From: Christensenella sp. UBA1750
Lineage (GTDB): Bacteria > Bacillota > Clostridia > Christensenellales > UBA1750
Assembly: GCA_002315655.1 (NCBI GenBank)
Contig: DCHO01000009.1
Span: forward strand, 22,761-38,427
Direction: 5' to 3'
Length of the DNA stretch: 15,667 bases
Within the stretch, counting starts at the first letter, position 1. Each line of letters opens with the position of its first letter. A model generated the notes under the pieces. That model did not search any database, was not told the DNA's origin, and worked only from the letters and a program-made list of their open reading frames with translations. A program made the position numbers and the translations under genes. Shown piece by piece: positions 1-5,988 of this stretch.

Positions 1-83
1 TTGCGCCTGCGGGCGGGGTCGGCGCAGGAAAGGGCGGGGAGACCCCGCCCCTACAATCCACCGGGGTGTCATTCACTACCGGG
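1..83. repeat. GC-rich palindromic repeat unit, copy A (cut by window edge)
   Basis: About 83 nt that recur at 317-399 with only a few substitutions. The core at 32-50 is a perfect 8-bp stem (GGGCGGGG / CCCCGCCC) with loop AGA, followed by CTAC. The unit begins at base 1, so it may extend upstream. No coding potential is evident and no T-tract follows, so a plain terminator role is unlikely. Confidence 0.75.
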
Positions 84-124
84 CACTGCTTCATCGCCCT
101 GCAAACGAAGGAGCTAAGGGATTG

Positions 125-190
125 CCCTCTCAGTCGCTACGCGACAGCTCTCCCGCACGCGGGCGAGCCTACGCGCTGCGGCGCGGGAAA
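125..190. repeat. Two-hairpin palindromic element, copy 1
   Basis: It opens with CCCTCTCA. The first hairpin is GTCGC-TAC-GCGAC at 133-145. The second is at 147-168 (GCTC and CCCGC pairing with GCGGG and GAGC, one internal mismatch). The 3' tail, GCCTACGCGCTGCGGCGCGG and the next four bases (167-190), recurs exactly at 9440-9463. The same layout recurs at 255, 9322, 9382 and 15563 with different first-stem sequences. The element family is not named here. Confidence 0.7.
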
Positions 191-254
191 GAACGAAGCA
201 ATGAATATTGAAGACTGAAAACTGAAAAATGAAGAATAAGGAACGAGGGGGACG

Positions 255-317
255 CCCTCTCAGGCAATGCAAAGGTAAACCTTTGCATTGCCAGCTCCCC
301 CACAAGTGGGGGAGCCT
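255..317. repeat. Two-hairpin palindromic element, copy 2
   Basis: It starts CCCTCTCA like copy 1. The first hairpin is a perfect 14-bp stem (263-276 with 279-292, AA loop). The second is a perfect 10-bp stem (GCTCCCCCAC at 294-303 with GTGGGGGAGC at 306-315, AA loop). It runs directly into GC-repeat copy B at 317. Confidence 0.75.
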
Positions 318-399
318 TGCGCCTGCGGGCGGGGTCGGCGCGGGAAAGGGCGGGGAGACCCCGCCCCTACAGTCCACTGGGGTATCATTCACTACCGCG
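317..399. repeat. GC-rich palindromic repeat unit, copy B
   Basis: Near-identical to bases 1-83 at an offset of 316. The perfect 8-bp stem with AGA loop is at 348-366, followed by CTAC. It sits between a two-hairpin element and a solo hairpin, 43 nt beyond the 3' end of the GH31 gene. Confidence 0.75.
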
Positions 400-401
400 C
401 T

Positions 402-431
402 CTGCTTCGCAGCCCCACAAGTGGGGAAGCC
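402..431. repeat. Solo second hairpin of the two-hairpin element
   Basis: CCCCAC-AA-GTGGGG at 413-426, flanked by AGC and AAGCCT, matches only the second half of copy 2. It lies 10 nt past the GH31 stop codon (minus strand). No T-tract follows, so it may stabilise the mRNA end rather than terminate. Confidence 0.55.
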
Positions 432-441
432 TATATGCGGG

Positions 442-2454
442 TCAGATGCCGACATCCGTGCCGGCTTTGACGAAGACGGGGATGGTGTCGAGGGTGGCTT
501 TGGCGGTGACGGTGCACCCGCCTTCAAAGGTTTTTTCGGTGGCGATTTCGCGCCAAGTATCGCCTTGGGGAAGATAGACCTGCTGCTGTGTGACCCCCGG
601 GGCGAACACGGGCGCGACCAGCACATCGTCGCCCAGCAGGTATTCGTCCTCCACATTGGTGGCGTTGGGGTCGGCAGGATAGGCAAAGTACAGCGGGCGC
701 ATGACGGGGAGGCCGTCCTTATGTGCCTGCGCCATTGTCTTTTTGATGTAGGGGCGCATGGAATTGCGCAGGAAAATGTACTTTTTCAGGATTTCGTAAT
801 TGTCCTCGCCGAACGACCAGATCTCGTTGTTGTAGCCCGTGCCGAACTGCGGGTCGCCGTTTTCGGCCTTGTAGCGCATCCCGTCACACGGCCAGTGGGG
901 CAGCCTCTCGCCGTGGAGGCGGAAAATGGGCAGGAACGCGCCCATCTGGAACCAGCGGACAAGCAGTTCCCGGAATTCCGGCTTGTCGGTGTAGCCGCCG
1001 ATGAAGCCGCCGATGTCGCACGTCCACCAGTGCAGACCCGAAACGGAGGCGGAAAGCCCTGCGCAGAGCTGTTCCCGCAGACTGCGCCAGGAGGAATACA
1101 CATCCCCCGACCAGAGCAGCGTGCCGAACCGCTGGGAACCCGCCCACGCGCAGCGGACGAGATTCACCACCTTGTCCATGCCGGCCTCCGTCATGCCGTC
1201 GTAGAAGGACTTGGAATAGTAGAAGGGATAAATGTTGGCGACCTGCACGCCGGAACCCAAGTTGTAGCGCACATTCTCCATGTCGTTGGAGGCGGTCTCC
1301 GGCTCGGCCTCGTCCAGCCAGAACAGGTCGATGCCCTTGTCGAAGTAGTTCTTCTTCGCCTCGCGCCAGATGACCTTCCGCGCCCCCTCGTGGGTGGCGT
1401 CGTAATAGGTGGTATAGCCCATGAAGGTGCCGTAAAGGGAGCCGTGGTCGCCCTCGATGAGCCCGCCCATCTCTTTGAGCTCGCGGTTGTTGACGGAATC
1501 CACATCCACCGTCGGCCAGATGGAGACCATGAGCTTTGTGCCCATCTCATTGAGTTCCTTCACCATCGCGTCGGGATCAGGGAAGCAGATAGGGTCGAAC
1601 TTCCAGTCGCCCTGCTTTGTCCAGTGGAAAAAGTCAATGACAATGACATCCAGCGGAATGCCGCGGCGCTTGTATTCCCGCGCCACGGTCATCACCTCGT
1701 CCTGCGTGCGGTAGCGCAGCTTGCACTGCCAAAAGCCCATCACGTCGTCCCGCAGCATGGGCACGCGGCCGGTGACGGCGGTGTAGTTCTGCTGAATCTC
1801 CATAGGGGTGTCGCCGGCGGTGATCCAGTAGTCAATCTGCCTGCCTGCATCCGCCACCCATTCGGTGCGGTTCAAGCCAAGGGTCACGCGCCCCATAGCG
1901 GGGTTGTTCCAGAGGAAGCCGTAGCCGCGTGTGGAGGTCATAAAGGGGATGGAGGCCTGTGAATTGCGGTGGGCAAGCTCCAGCGTCAGCCCCTTGCGGT
2001 TTAACTGCTTTTCCTGATACTGCCCCAGACCGTAGAGCTTTTCGTCGTCGTAGGCCTCAAACCACGCCTGAATCCGCCAGTCGCCCCCGATGATGGGCTT
2101 GAACTGCCGGGCGCGGAAGTTAAGCGGCACGCAGTACTCGGTTAAATCGTTTCGGTTGCGCCAGTATTCCCGCACCAGCTCTTTTCCGTTTTGATTATAG
2201 AAGGCAATGTAGCCGTGGCGGTCTATGGTGGCGGTGATCTTGCCGTTGGTGACGGAATGTGCGCCGTTTGCGCTTTCGGTGAAAACAGGCGCAAGGTCAG
2301 GCTTGTCCATCAGCGCCCAGTCCTGTGTTAAGTCGATTTCGCTGTTGCAGGTGGCGCGGACGCGGAGGCTGTCCTTGCCCCACGGTTCGATACGGATTTT
2401 TTCGCGCCCCTGCTGGTAGAATAGGATGTTCTGTTCCGTCCTGATGATGGCCAT
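442..2454 (-). CDS. Glycoside hydrolase family 31 (alpha-xylosidase / alpha-glucosidase type)
   Basis: The 670-aa product resembles GH31 retaining alpha-glycosidases. A beta-sandwich N-terminal part (about 1-225) precedes a TIM barrel. Visible family marks are VIVIDFFHW (270-278), FWLDEAEPE with the likely nucleophile Asp381, WSGD with the likely acid/base Asp451, and HWWTCDIGGF (475-484). The C-terminal beta region is short, and there is no signal peptide, so it is probably cytoplasmic and acts on imported oligosaccharides. The LDEAEPE form of the nucleophile motif resembles the alpha-xylosidase/transglucosidase branch, but the substrate cannot be settled from sequence. The ATG at 2454 is preceded by AAGGGGG. 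It starts 21 nt after the upstream hydrolase gene, so the two form an operon. Confidence 0.9.
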   Translation of the reverse strand: MAIIRTEQNILFYQQGREKIRIEPWGKDSLRVRATCNSEIDLTQDWALMDKPDLAPVFTESANGAHSVTNGKITATIDRHGYIAFYNQNGKELVREYWRNRNDLTEYCVPLNFRARQFKPIIGGDWRIQAWFEAYDDEKLYGLGQYQEKQLNRKGLTLELAHRNSQASIPFMTSTRGYGFLWNNPAMGRVTLGLNRTEWVADAGRQIDYWITAGDTPMEIQQNYTAVTGRVPMLRDDVMGFWQCKLRYRTQDEVMTVAREYKRRGIPLDVIVIDFFHWTKQGDWKFDPICFPDPDAMVKELNEMGTKLMVSIWPTVDVDSVNNRELKEMGGLIEGDHGSLYGTFMGYTTYYDATHEGARKVIWREAKKNYFDKGIDLFWLDEAEPETASNDMENVRYNLGSGVQVANIYPFYYSKSFYDGMTEAGMDKVVNLVRCAWAGSQRFGTLLWSGDVYSSWRSLREQLCAGLSASVSGLHWWTCDIGGFIGGYTDKPEFRELLVRWFQMGAFLPIFRLHGERLPHWPCDGMRYKAENGDPQFGTGYNNEIWSFGEDNYEILKKYIFLRNSMRPYIKKTMAQAHKDGLPVMRPLYFAYPADPNATNVEDEYLLGDDVLVAPVFAPGVTQQQVYLPQGDTWREIATEKTFEGGCTVTAKATLDTIPVFVKAGTDVGI

Positions 2455-2475
2455 GAAATTTCCCCCTTTATATGT

Positions 2476-3201
2476 TTATCTGTCGTATTTGAGGATGAAA
2501 TCAATAATGGGCTGATTGTCGGGCAGGGAATGGGGATGGTGGTCGCAGCCTTCCTTCATATATAGCTCGATGATGTTGCCCGCCGCCGTGTAGGCGTTAT
2601 ATAAGTAAATGCCGTTTTCGTCATAGGGCACAACGGAATCGGAATCGCCGCAGACGAGGCAGACGGGGACTTTGTTTTTCACAAGCTGCGGGAGATAATC
2701 AAGGGGATGCTCGCGGGAGGCCAGCAGATCCTTGAAGCTCATGCCCATGGCGTTCACGAACTCTGCCATGCCCTTTTCCGTGGGGCCGCCGCGCCCGACC
2801 TTGCCGGGGCAGGAGAGCAGGTTGACCACGGGAGCGTCCAAGTACAGGCAGGAGACGACCTCGGGATGCTTTGCTCCCAGGTAAATGCCCTGCATACCGC
2901 CGCAGCTCATGCCGATGACGGCAAACTTTTCCGATAAGCCGTACTTTTCGTGCAGGTAAGGAGCCAGTGCCGCCTGCCGCTCGGTGTCGGAGGGCAGCGT
3001 CCAGCGGGTCGTGTTTTTGACGTGGGCGATGTGGTAGCCCTGTTCCAGCAGCTTGATCTGCACATCGGGGAAGTCCACGAAATACTCGGTTTTCAGCGCC
3101 CAGTGGCCGTTGGGGGCGCAGTTCGGCTTGACGAGCAACAGCTCATGCCCCTGAAATTCGTCGATGATGCGGGTAAAGCCCATCCAGGTGTCGGTTCTCA
3201 T
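2476..3201 (-). CDS. Alpha/beta hydrolase (prolyl-oligopeptidase/esterase-like)
   Basis: A 241-aa serine hydrolase. The nucleophile elbow is GMSCGG with Ser99. The likely acid is Asp188 in GDSDSVVPY, and the likely base is His221 or His222 in GCDHHPHS. It has no signal peptide or membrane segment. The family includes esterases and peptidases; substrate unknown. It is the first gene of the operon with the GH31 enzyme, so removal of an acyl group from a glycan fragment is a reasonable guess, but only a guess. The start is supported by AAGGAGG 9 nt before the ATG and by a consensus promoter just upstream. Confidence 0.85.
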   Translation of the reverse strand: MRTDTWMGFTRIIDEFQGHELLLVKPNCAPNGHWALKTEYFVDFPDVQIKLLEQGYHIAHVKNTTRWTLPSDTERQAALAPYLHEKYGLSEKFAVIGMSCGGMQGIYLGAKHPEVVSCLYLDAPVVNLLSCPGKVGRGGPTEKGMAEFVNAMGMSFKDLLASREHPLDYLPQLVKNKVPVCLVCGDSDSVVPYDENGIYLYNAYTAAGNIIELYMKEGCDHHPHSLPDNQPIIDFILKYDR

Positions 3202-3234
3202 GGAAGGAATCCTCCTTATGGTTTTATTGCCTTT

Positions 3235-3263
3235 ATTATACAGGCTTCTTAACGCAATGTCAA
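3235..3263 (-). promoter_or_regulatory. Consensus sigma-A promoter for the hydrolase-GH31 operon
   Basis: On the minus strand, TTGACA (3263-3258), a 17-nt spacer and TATAAT (3240-3235): both hexamers match consensus perfectly. The leader to the ATG at 3201 is under 30 nt and holds the AAGGAGG site. No operator is obvious. Confidence 0.85.
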
Positions 3264-3323
3264 AGAATTATGGGAGGTGTGTAAAGGGAACAGGCAAAAA
3301 GGACTTTCCCGGGGAAGCAGAAA

Positions 3324-3566
3324 GTGAAATATCCGCAAGCGGATGTGAATTATTGACCGACCTTCGGCGGTCAATGTGAAATATTGTCCTAAAAGGGCAA
3401 TGTGAAATTTGACGCAGAGCGTCAAGTTGATACGGCTTCGTGTTCACTACCGTCACTTTCTTCTCACACGCGCGTCGAGCGCGTATTTCACATTGGGAAC
3501 TTGTTCCCAATATTTCACACGGCGCTCCCGCCGTATTTCACATTTTCCGTAAGGAAAATATATCAC
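3324..3566. repeat. Array of short hairpins joined by a conserved GTGAAAT / ATTTCAC linker
   Basis: Each hairpin has its own sequence: 3331-3344 (ATCCGC/GCGGAT), 3352-3375, 3383-3401, 3409-3425 (TTGACGC/GCGTCAA), 3468-3484 (ACGCGC/GCGCGT), 3492-3511 (ATTGGGAA/TTCCCAAT), 3519-3534 (ACGGCG/CGCCGT) and 3542-3559 (ATTTTCC/GGAAAAT, GTAA loop). The four left hairpins are preceded by GTGAAAT (once GTGAAT) and the right ones are followed by ATTTCAC-like linkers, so the array flips orientation near 3430-3466. It fills the gap between two minus-strand transcription units. No ORF here is convincing. Confidence 0.8.
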
Positions 3567-3568
3567 TC

Positions 3569-3603
3569 AAAAATCCCCCTGCGAAGTTCGCAGAGGGATT
3601 TTT
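3569..3603. terminator. Bidirectional intrinsic terminator after the aldo/keto reductase
   Basis: A 16-bp stem with one mismatch and loop AGT, flanked by five A on the left and five T on the right. It works on the minus strand for the gene ending at 3610 and could also stop plus-strand transcription. Confidence 0.85.
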
Positions 3604-3609
3604 GACATT

Positions 3610-4524
3610 TTACGGCAGGATGTTTCCGGCGGCCTTGTAGAGGTCGTACCACTCCTGACGGGTGAGGGTGATCTCGGTGGCTTTGAGGCACTCCTGCAAA
3701 CGGGTTAAGTTCATGGTACCGATGATGGGCTGGAACTTTGCGGGGTGGCGCAGCAGCCACGCCACGGCGATGGTGGTGTTTGTGACACCGTACTTTTCCG
3801 CAACCCTGTCGATGGCAGCGTTGAGCTCGGGGAATTTCTCATTGCCTAAGAACACGCCCTCGAAATAGCCGTACTGGAAGGGCGACCAGGGCTGAATGGT
3901 GATGTCGTGCAGGCGGCAGAAGTCTAAGACCCCGCCGTCGCGCCCCAGGGAATTGCTTCTGTCCATGTTGACCTCAAGCCCCTGCGCAATCATGGTGCAG
4001 TTGGTCAGGGAGAGCTGCAGCTGGTTGGCGACGATGGGAATGGGCAGATACTTTTGCAGCAGCTGCATCTGGTAGGGATTCTGATTGGAAACGCCGAAAT
4101 TGAGGATTTTCCCCTGCGCCTTGAGCTTCATCACGGCCTCGGCGACCTCCTGCGGCTCCATCAGCGCGTCGGGGCGGTGCAGCAGCAGGGAATCCAGATA
4201 ATCCACGCCCAACCGGGAGAGGATGCCGTCCACGGAGGATAAAATGTACTCCTTGGAAAAGTCGAACCGCTGCCCGGGCACAATGCCGCACTTGCTCTGG
4301 ATGAGCAGCTTTTCGCGGGGAAGGCCCTTTATGGCTCTGCCGAAGATTTCCTCGCACTTGCCGCCGCCGTAAATGTCGGCGTGGTCAAAGAAGTTCGCGC
4401 CGGCATCCAGCGCGGTGCGGACGTAGGTCTTAGCTTCCTCGTCGTTTAGGCGGTTGATGCGCATACAGCCCAGCGCGATGGCGGGCACCTGCCAGCCGGA
4501 AGCCCCGAAAGGAATCAGTTTCAT
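3610..4524 (-). CDS. Aldo/keto reductase (YdhF-like)
   Basis: A 304-aa NADPH-type aldo/keto reductase of normal length. The tetrad is visible: Asp47 and Tyr52 in FDHADIYGGG, Lys78 in LLIQSKCG and His116 in LLLHRPD. GVSNQN (144-149) and the cofactor-binding region IIGTMNLTRL (267-276) also match the family. It should reduce carbonyl compounds in the cytoplasm; substrate unknown. The ATG at 4524 has AAGGGGG upstream. The toxN stop lies only 21 nt away, which leaves no room for a separate promoter in the gap, so the gene is either read through from the toxin transcript or driven from inside toxN. Its G+C content contrasts with A+T-rich toxN. Confidence 0.92.
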   Translation of the reverse strand: MKLIPFGASGWQVPAIALGCMRINRLNDEEAKTYVRTALDAGANFFDHADIYGGGKCEEIFGRAIKGLPREKLLIQSKCGIVPGQRFDFSKEYILSSVDGILSRLGVDYLDSLLLHRPDALMEPQEVAEAVMKLKAQGKILNFGVSNQNPYQMQLLQKYLPIPIVANQLQLSLTNCTMIAQGLEVNMDRSNSLGRDGGVLDFCRLHDITIQPWSPFQYGYFEGVFLGNEKFPELNAAIDRVAEKYGVTNTTIAVAWLLRHPAKFQPIIGTMNLTRLQECLKATEITLTRQEWYDLYKAAGNILP

Positions 4525-4545
4525 GGTTCTGTCCCCCTTTTGTTT

Positions 4546-5031
4546 TTATGGTTTATAGTTCTGACAGACTTTTTCAAGCAGTAAAAAGTCATTACAGCGT
4601 TTGGATAAGGATGTTGCGTTGCCGTTAGATAATTTGTGCTTGTATAATTCAGCGGCGTTTTTCCGAATCTGATCCTGCTTTACTCGAATAATTCTGTATT
4701 CGGCTTGAAGAAGGGATTTGTATTTTGCATCCTGAACCTTTGCTATGTCAACATAGCGATACAGTCCCTCAGGAATCGGGAACATACAATTTATGTTGAT
4801 AACACTGTATTGTTCAAGCTTTATAAAGTCCAAGCCTTCCTTCATCGTTCTGTGTTTGTCCTTGAAAGAAGAAAGCGGTGCGAAATACTGAAACCCGTTG
4901 ATTTCAAAAACGATGCCGATGTATTTCCGCTCATGGCTCTGCCCCGGCTGCTTGTTATGGAAAAGATGAGGTGCATACGGTGACAGATAATCAATATAAG
5001 CGGGATCAACTTCATAAAGACAAAGTGCCAA
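4546..5031 (-). CDS. toxN: Type III toxin-antitoxin endoribonuclease, ToxN/AbiQ/CptN family
   Basis: The 161-aa product aligns by eye along its length with ToxN: LYEVDPAYIDYL (5-16), RKYIGIVFEINGFQYFAPLS (35-54), INCMFPIPEGLYRYVDI (80-96), and a C-terminal helix ending LLLEKVCQNY (150-159). The ToxN catalytic cluster (Lys, then Thr/Ser-Ser before Lys) has counterparts in Lys36, Ser54, Ser55 and Lys57. Known family members cut mRNA and their own antitoxin RNA. Translation starts at TTG (5031-5029), 9 nt after AGGAGG; the nearby ATG is out of frame. Upstream lie a terminator, tandem repeats and a promoter, the standard type III layout. The low G+C suggests recent acquisition. No transmembrane or secretion signal is seen. 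Confidence 0.9.
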   Translation of the reverse strand: MALCLYEVDPAYIDYLSPYAPHLFHNKQPGQSHERKYIGIVFEINGFQYFAPLSSFKDKHRTMKEGLDFIKLEQYSVININCMFPIPEGLYRYVDIAKVQDAKYKSLLQAEYRIIRVKQDQIRKNAAELYKHKLSNGNATSLSKRCNDFLLLEKVCQNYKP

Positions 5032-5049
5032 CTTATGTCCCCTCCTGAC

Positions 5050-5082
5050 AAAAAAGAGATAAGCCTATACAGACCTATCTCT
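5050..5082 (-). terminator. Intrinsic terminator between antitoxin RNA and toxN
   Basis: On the minus strand, a 12-bp stem (two G-U pairs) with loop GTAT at 5082-5055, then six T. In type III systems such a terminator lets most transcripts stop after the antitoxin repeats, with some read-through into the toxin. Its position only four bases before the toxN ribosome site fits that role. Confidence 0.88.
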
Positions 5083-5116
5083 CCTGTTACATTCGCATTC
5101 GGAGCAGCGAAACGCT

Positions 5117-5190
5117 CACTCATAACTTTCTCACTTAGAGGCTGAGATATGCCTGCTTATAAATCTCTCACTTAATGGCTGAGATATGCC
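5117..5190 (-). repeat. Two tandem 37-nt antitoxin repeats
   Basis: Read on the minus strand, each unit begins GGCATATCTCAGCC and shares TAAGTGAGA. The two match at 30 of 37 positions. Each can form TCTCA/TGAGA with a 9-nt loop beginning GCC, which is complementary to the GGC at the start of a unit, so a pseudoknot-like or head-to-tail contact is possible. The exact processing sites are not visible. Confidence 0.88.
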
Positions 5191-5196
5191 CACTGT

Positions 5197-5216
5197 TAAT
5201 GTTGAAACCAACATTA
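5197..5216 (-). promoter_or_regulatory. Leader hairpin before the antitoxin repeats
   Basis: Perfect 8-bp inverted repeat with a 4-nt loop between the transcription start and the first antitoxin repeat. It could protect the 5' end of the RNA or act as a DNA operator for the divergent promoters. The sequence does not decide between them. Confidence 0.5.
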
Positions 5217-5228
5217 GCTTATGTTCAT

Positions 5229-5257
5229 AGTATATGAGAAAAGGTGTGAAATTGCAA
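5229..5257 (-). promoter_or_regulatory. Promoter of the type III toxin-antitoxin operon
   Basis: On the minus strand, TTGCAA (5257-5252), a 17-nt spacer and TATACT (5234-5229). The predicted start is near 5222, just before the leader hairpin and the repeats. The -35 box lies back to back with that of the barnase promoter, 27 nt away. Confidence 0.8.
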
Positions 5258-5284
5258 GGGATTTTTCTGACAAATTGTGGTGAA

Positions 5285-5313
5285 TTGACTTTTCTGCGGA
5301 AAGGGAATACACT
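5285..5313 (+). promoter_or_regulatory. Promoter of the barnase-barstar operon
   Basis: TTGACT (5285-5290), a 17-nt spacer and TACACT (5308-5313). The start site is expected near 5320, giving a short leader with GGAAGGG at 5332-5338. This placement supports the ATG at 5348 over the longer open frame, which starts before the promoter. Confidence 0.65.
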
Positions 5314-5347
5314 TAAAACAAATGATTTTGCGGAAGGGATGATCTGC

Positions 5348-5986
5348 ATGAGAATGAAACTGTTTTTGAAACGCGCAGGGCTTCTGCTCCTTGCGCTGCT
5401 GCTGGTGCTTCTGCTCTCCGGCTGCGCGGCGGTCACGGACATCGGGCTGGAGCTGCTGGACGAAGCGCTGACGGAAAGCCTGTCCGAGGGCGTTGAGGAA
5501 ATCGACGTTTCCGCCGACACGGAAACGGTTACGCCGTCGCCCAAGGTGACGGAGAAGCCCACGCAGGAAGCGATGGCAACACCCACGGCGGAACCCACGG
5601 AAGTTCCCGCGCCGGAAGAAACCGAGGAAGCGTTCTTTCTTCCCGAGGACGGCGTTTACACCGCAAAAGAGGATGTGGCGTGGTATCTGCACACCTACGG
5701 GCATTTGCCGGACAATTTCATCACCAAGAAGGAAGCGGAATCCTTGGGCTGGCCGGGCGGCGACCTGACGCCTTACGCGCCGGGCAAGTGCATCGGCGGG
5801 AACCATTTCGGCAATTACGAACATCTGCTGCCCGAGAAGAAGGGGCGCACCTATTCGGAGTGCGACATTGACACGCTGAACAAGAAATCCCGCGGCGCAA
5901 AGCGGCTCATTTATTCCAACGATGGGCTGATCTACTACACCGAGGATCATTATGAGACCTTTGAGCTGCTGTACGGGGAGGAATGA
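5348..5986 (+). CDS. Lipoprotein-anchored barnase-type ribonuclease (toxin)
   Basis: A 212-aa protein in three parts: a lipoprotein signal (1-25, hydrophobic run, lipobox LSGC with Cys26); an acidic Thr/Pro-rich linker (about 27-97); and a barnase domain (about 100-212). The domain follows barnase closely: YLHTYGHLPDNFITKKEA (113-130), LGWPGG, APGKCIGG, GRTYSECDID and IYYTEDHYETF. The catalytic Glu73, Arg83, Arg87 and His102 of barnase correspond to Glu171, Arg182, Arg186 and His201, so it should cleave RNA. Free barnase is secreted; this one is predicted to stay on the outer membrane face unless released. Start chosen at 5348 because GGAAGGG lies 9 nt before it and the basic residues precede the hydrophobic core correctly. 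Its stop is next to its inhibitor gene. Confidence 0.93.
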   Translation: MRMKLFLKRAGLLLLALLLVLLLSGCAAVTDIGLELLDEALTESLSEGVEEIDVSADTETVTPSPKVTEKPTQEAMATPTAEPTEVPAPEETEEAFFLPEDGVYTAKEDVAWYLHTYGHLPDNFITKKEAESLGWPGGDLTPYAPGKCIGGNHFGNYEHLLPEKKGRTYSECDIDTLNKKSRGAKRLIYSNDGLIYYTEDHYETFELLYGEE

Positions 5987-5988
5987 GC

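Larger units (their letters stand above)
5050..5222 (-). ncRNA. toxI: Type III antitoxin RNA (ToxI/CptI-like precursor)
   Basis: Predicted transcript from about 5222 to the terminator. It contains a leader hairpin (TAATGTTG-GTTT-CAACATTA, 5216-5197), two 37-nt repeats (5190-5154 and 5153-5117), about 34 nt of spacer and the terminator. In the family, each repeat is excised by the toxin and folds as a pseudoknot that occupies the toxin's RNA groove. Two repeats is a low copy number, seen in cptIN-like systems from gut Clostridia. The 5' end is inferred from the promoter. Confidence 0.85.

Noticed and set aside
229..1962. Long plus-strand open frame (577 aa) opposite the GH31 gene
   Set aside because: It begins inside the repeats, has no family motifs, and is the mirror of a well-recognised gene; G+C-rich genes often leave such open antisense frames.
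3324..3566. CRISPR array
   Set aside because: The constant part is only 7 nt and inverts orientation, the variable parts are palindromes of differing length, and no cas gene is present.
5234..5347. Longer N-terminus for the barnase gene
   Set aside because: It would start upstream of the predicted promoter and put 38 residues before the lipoprotein signal; the ATG at 5348 has a proper ribosome site.
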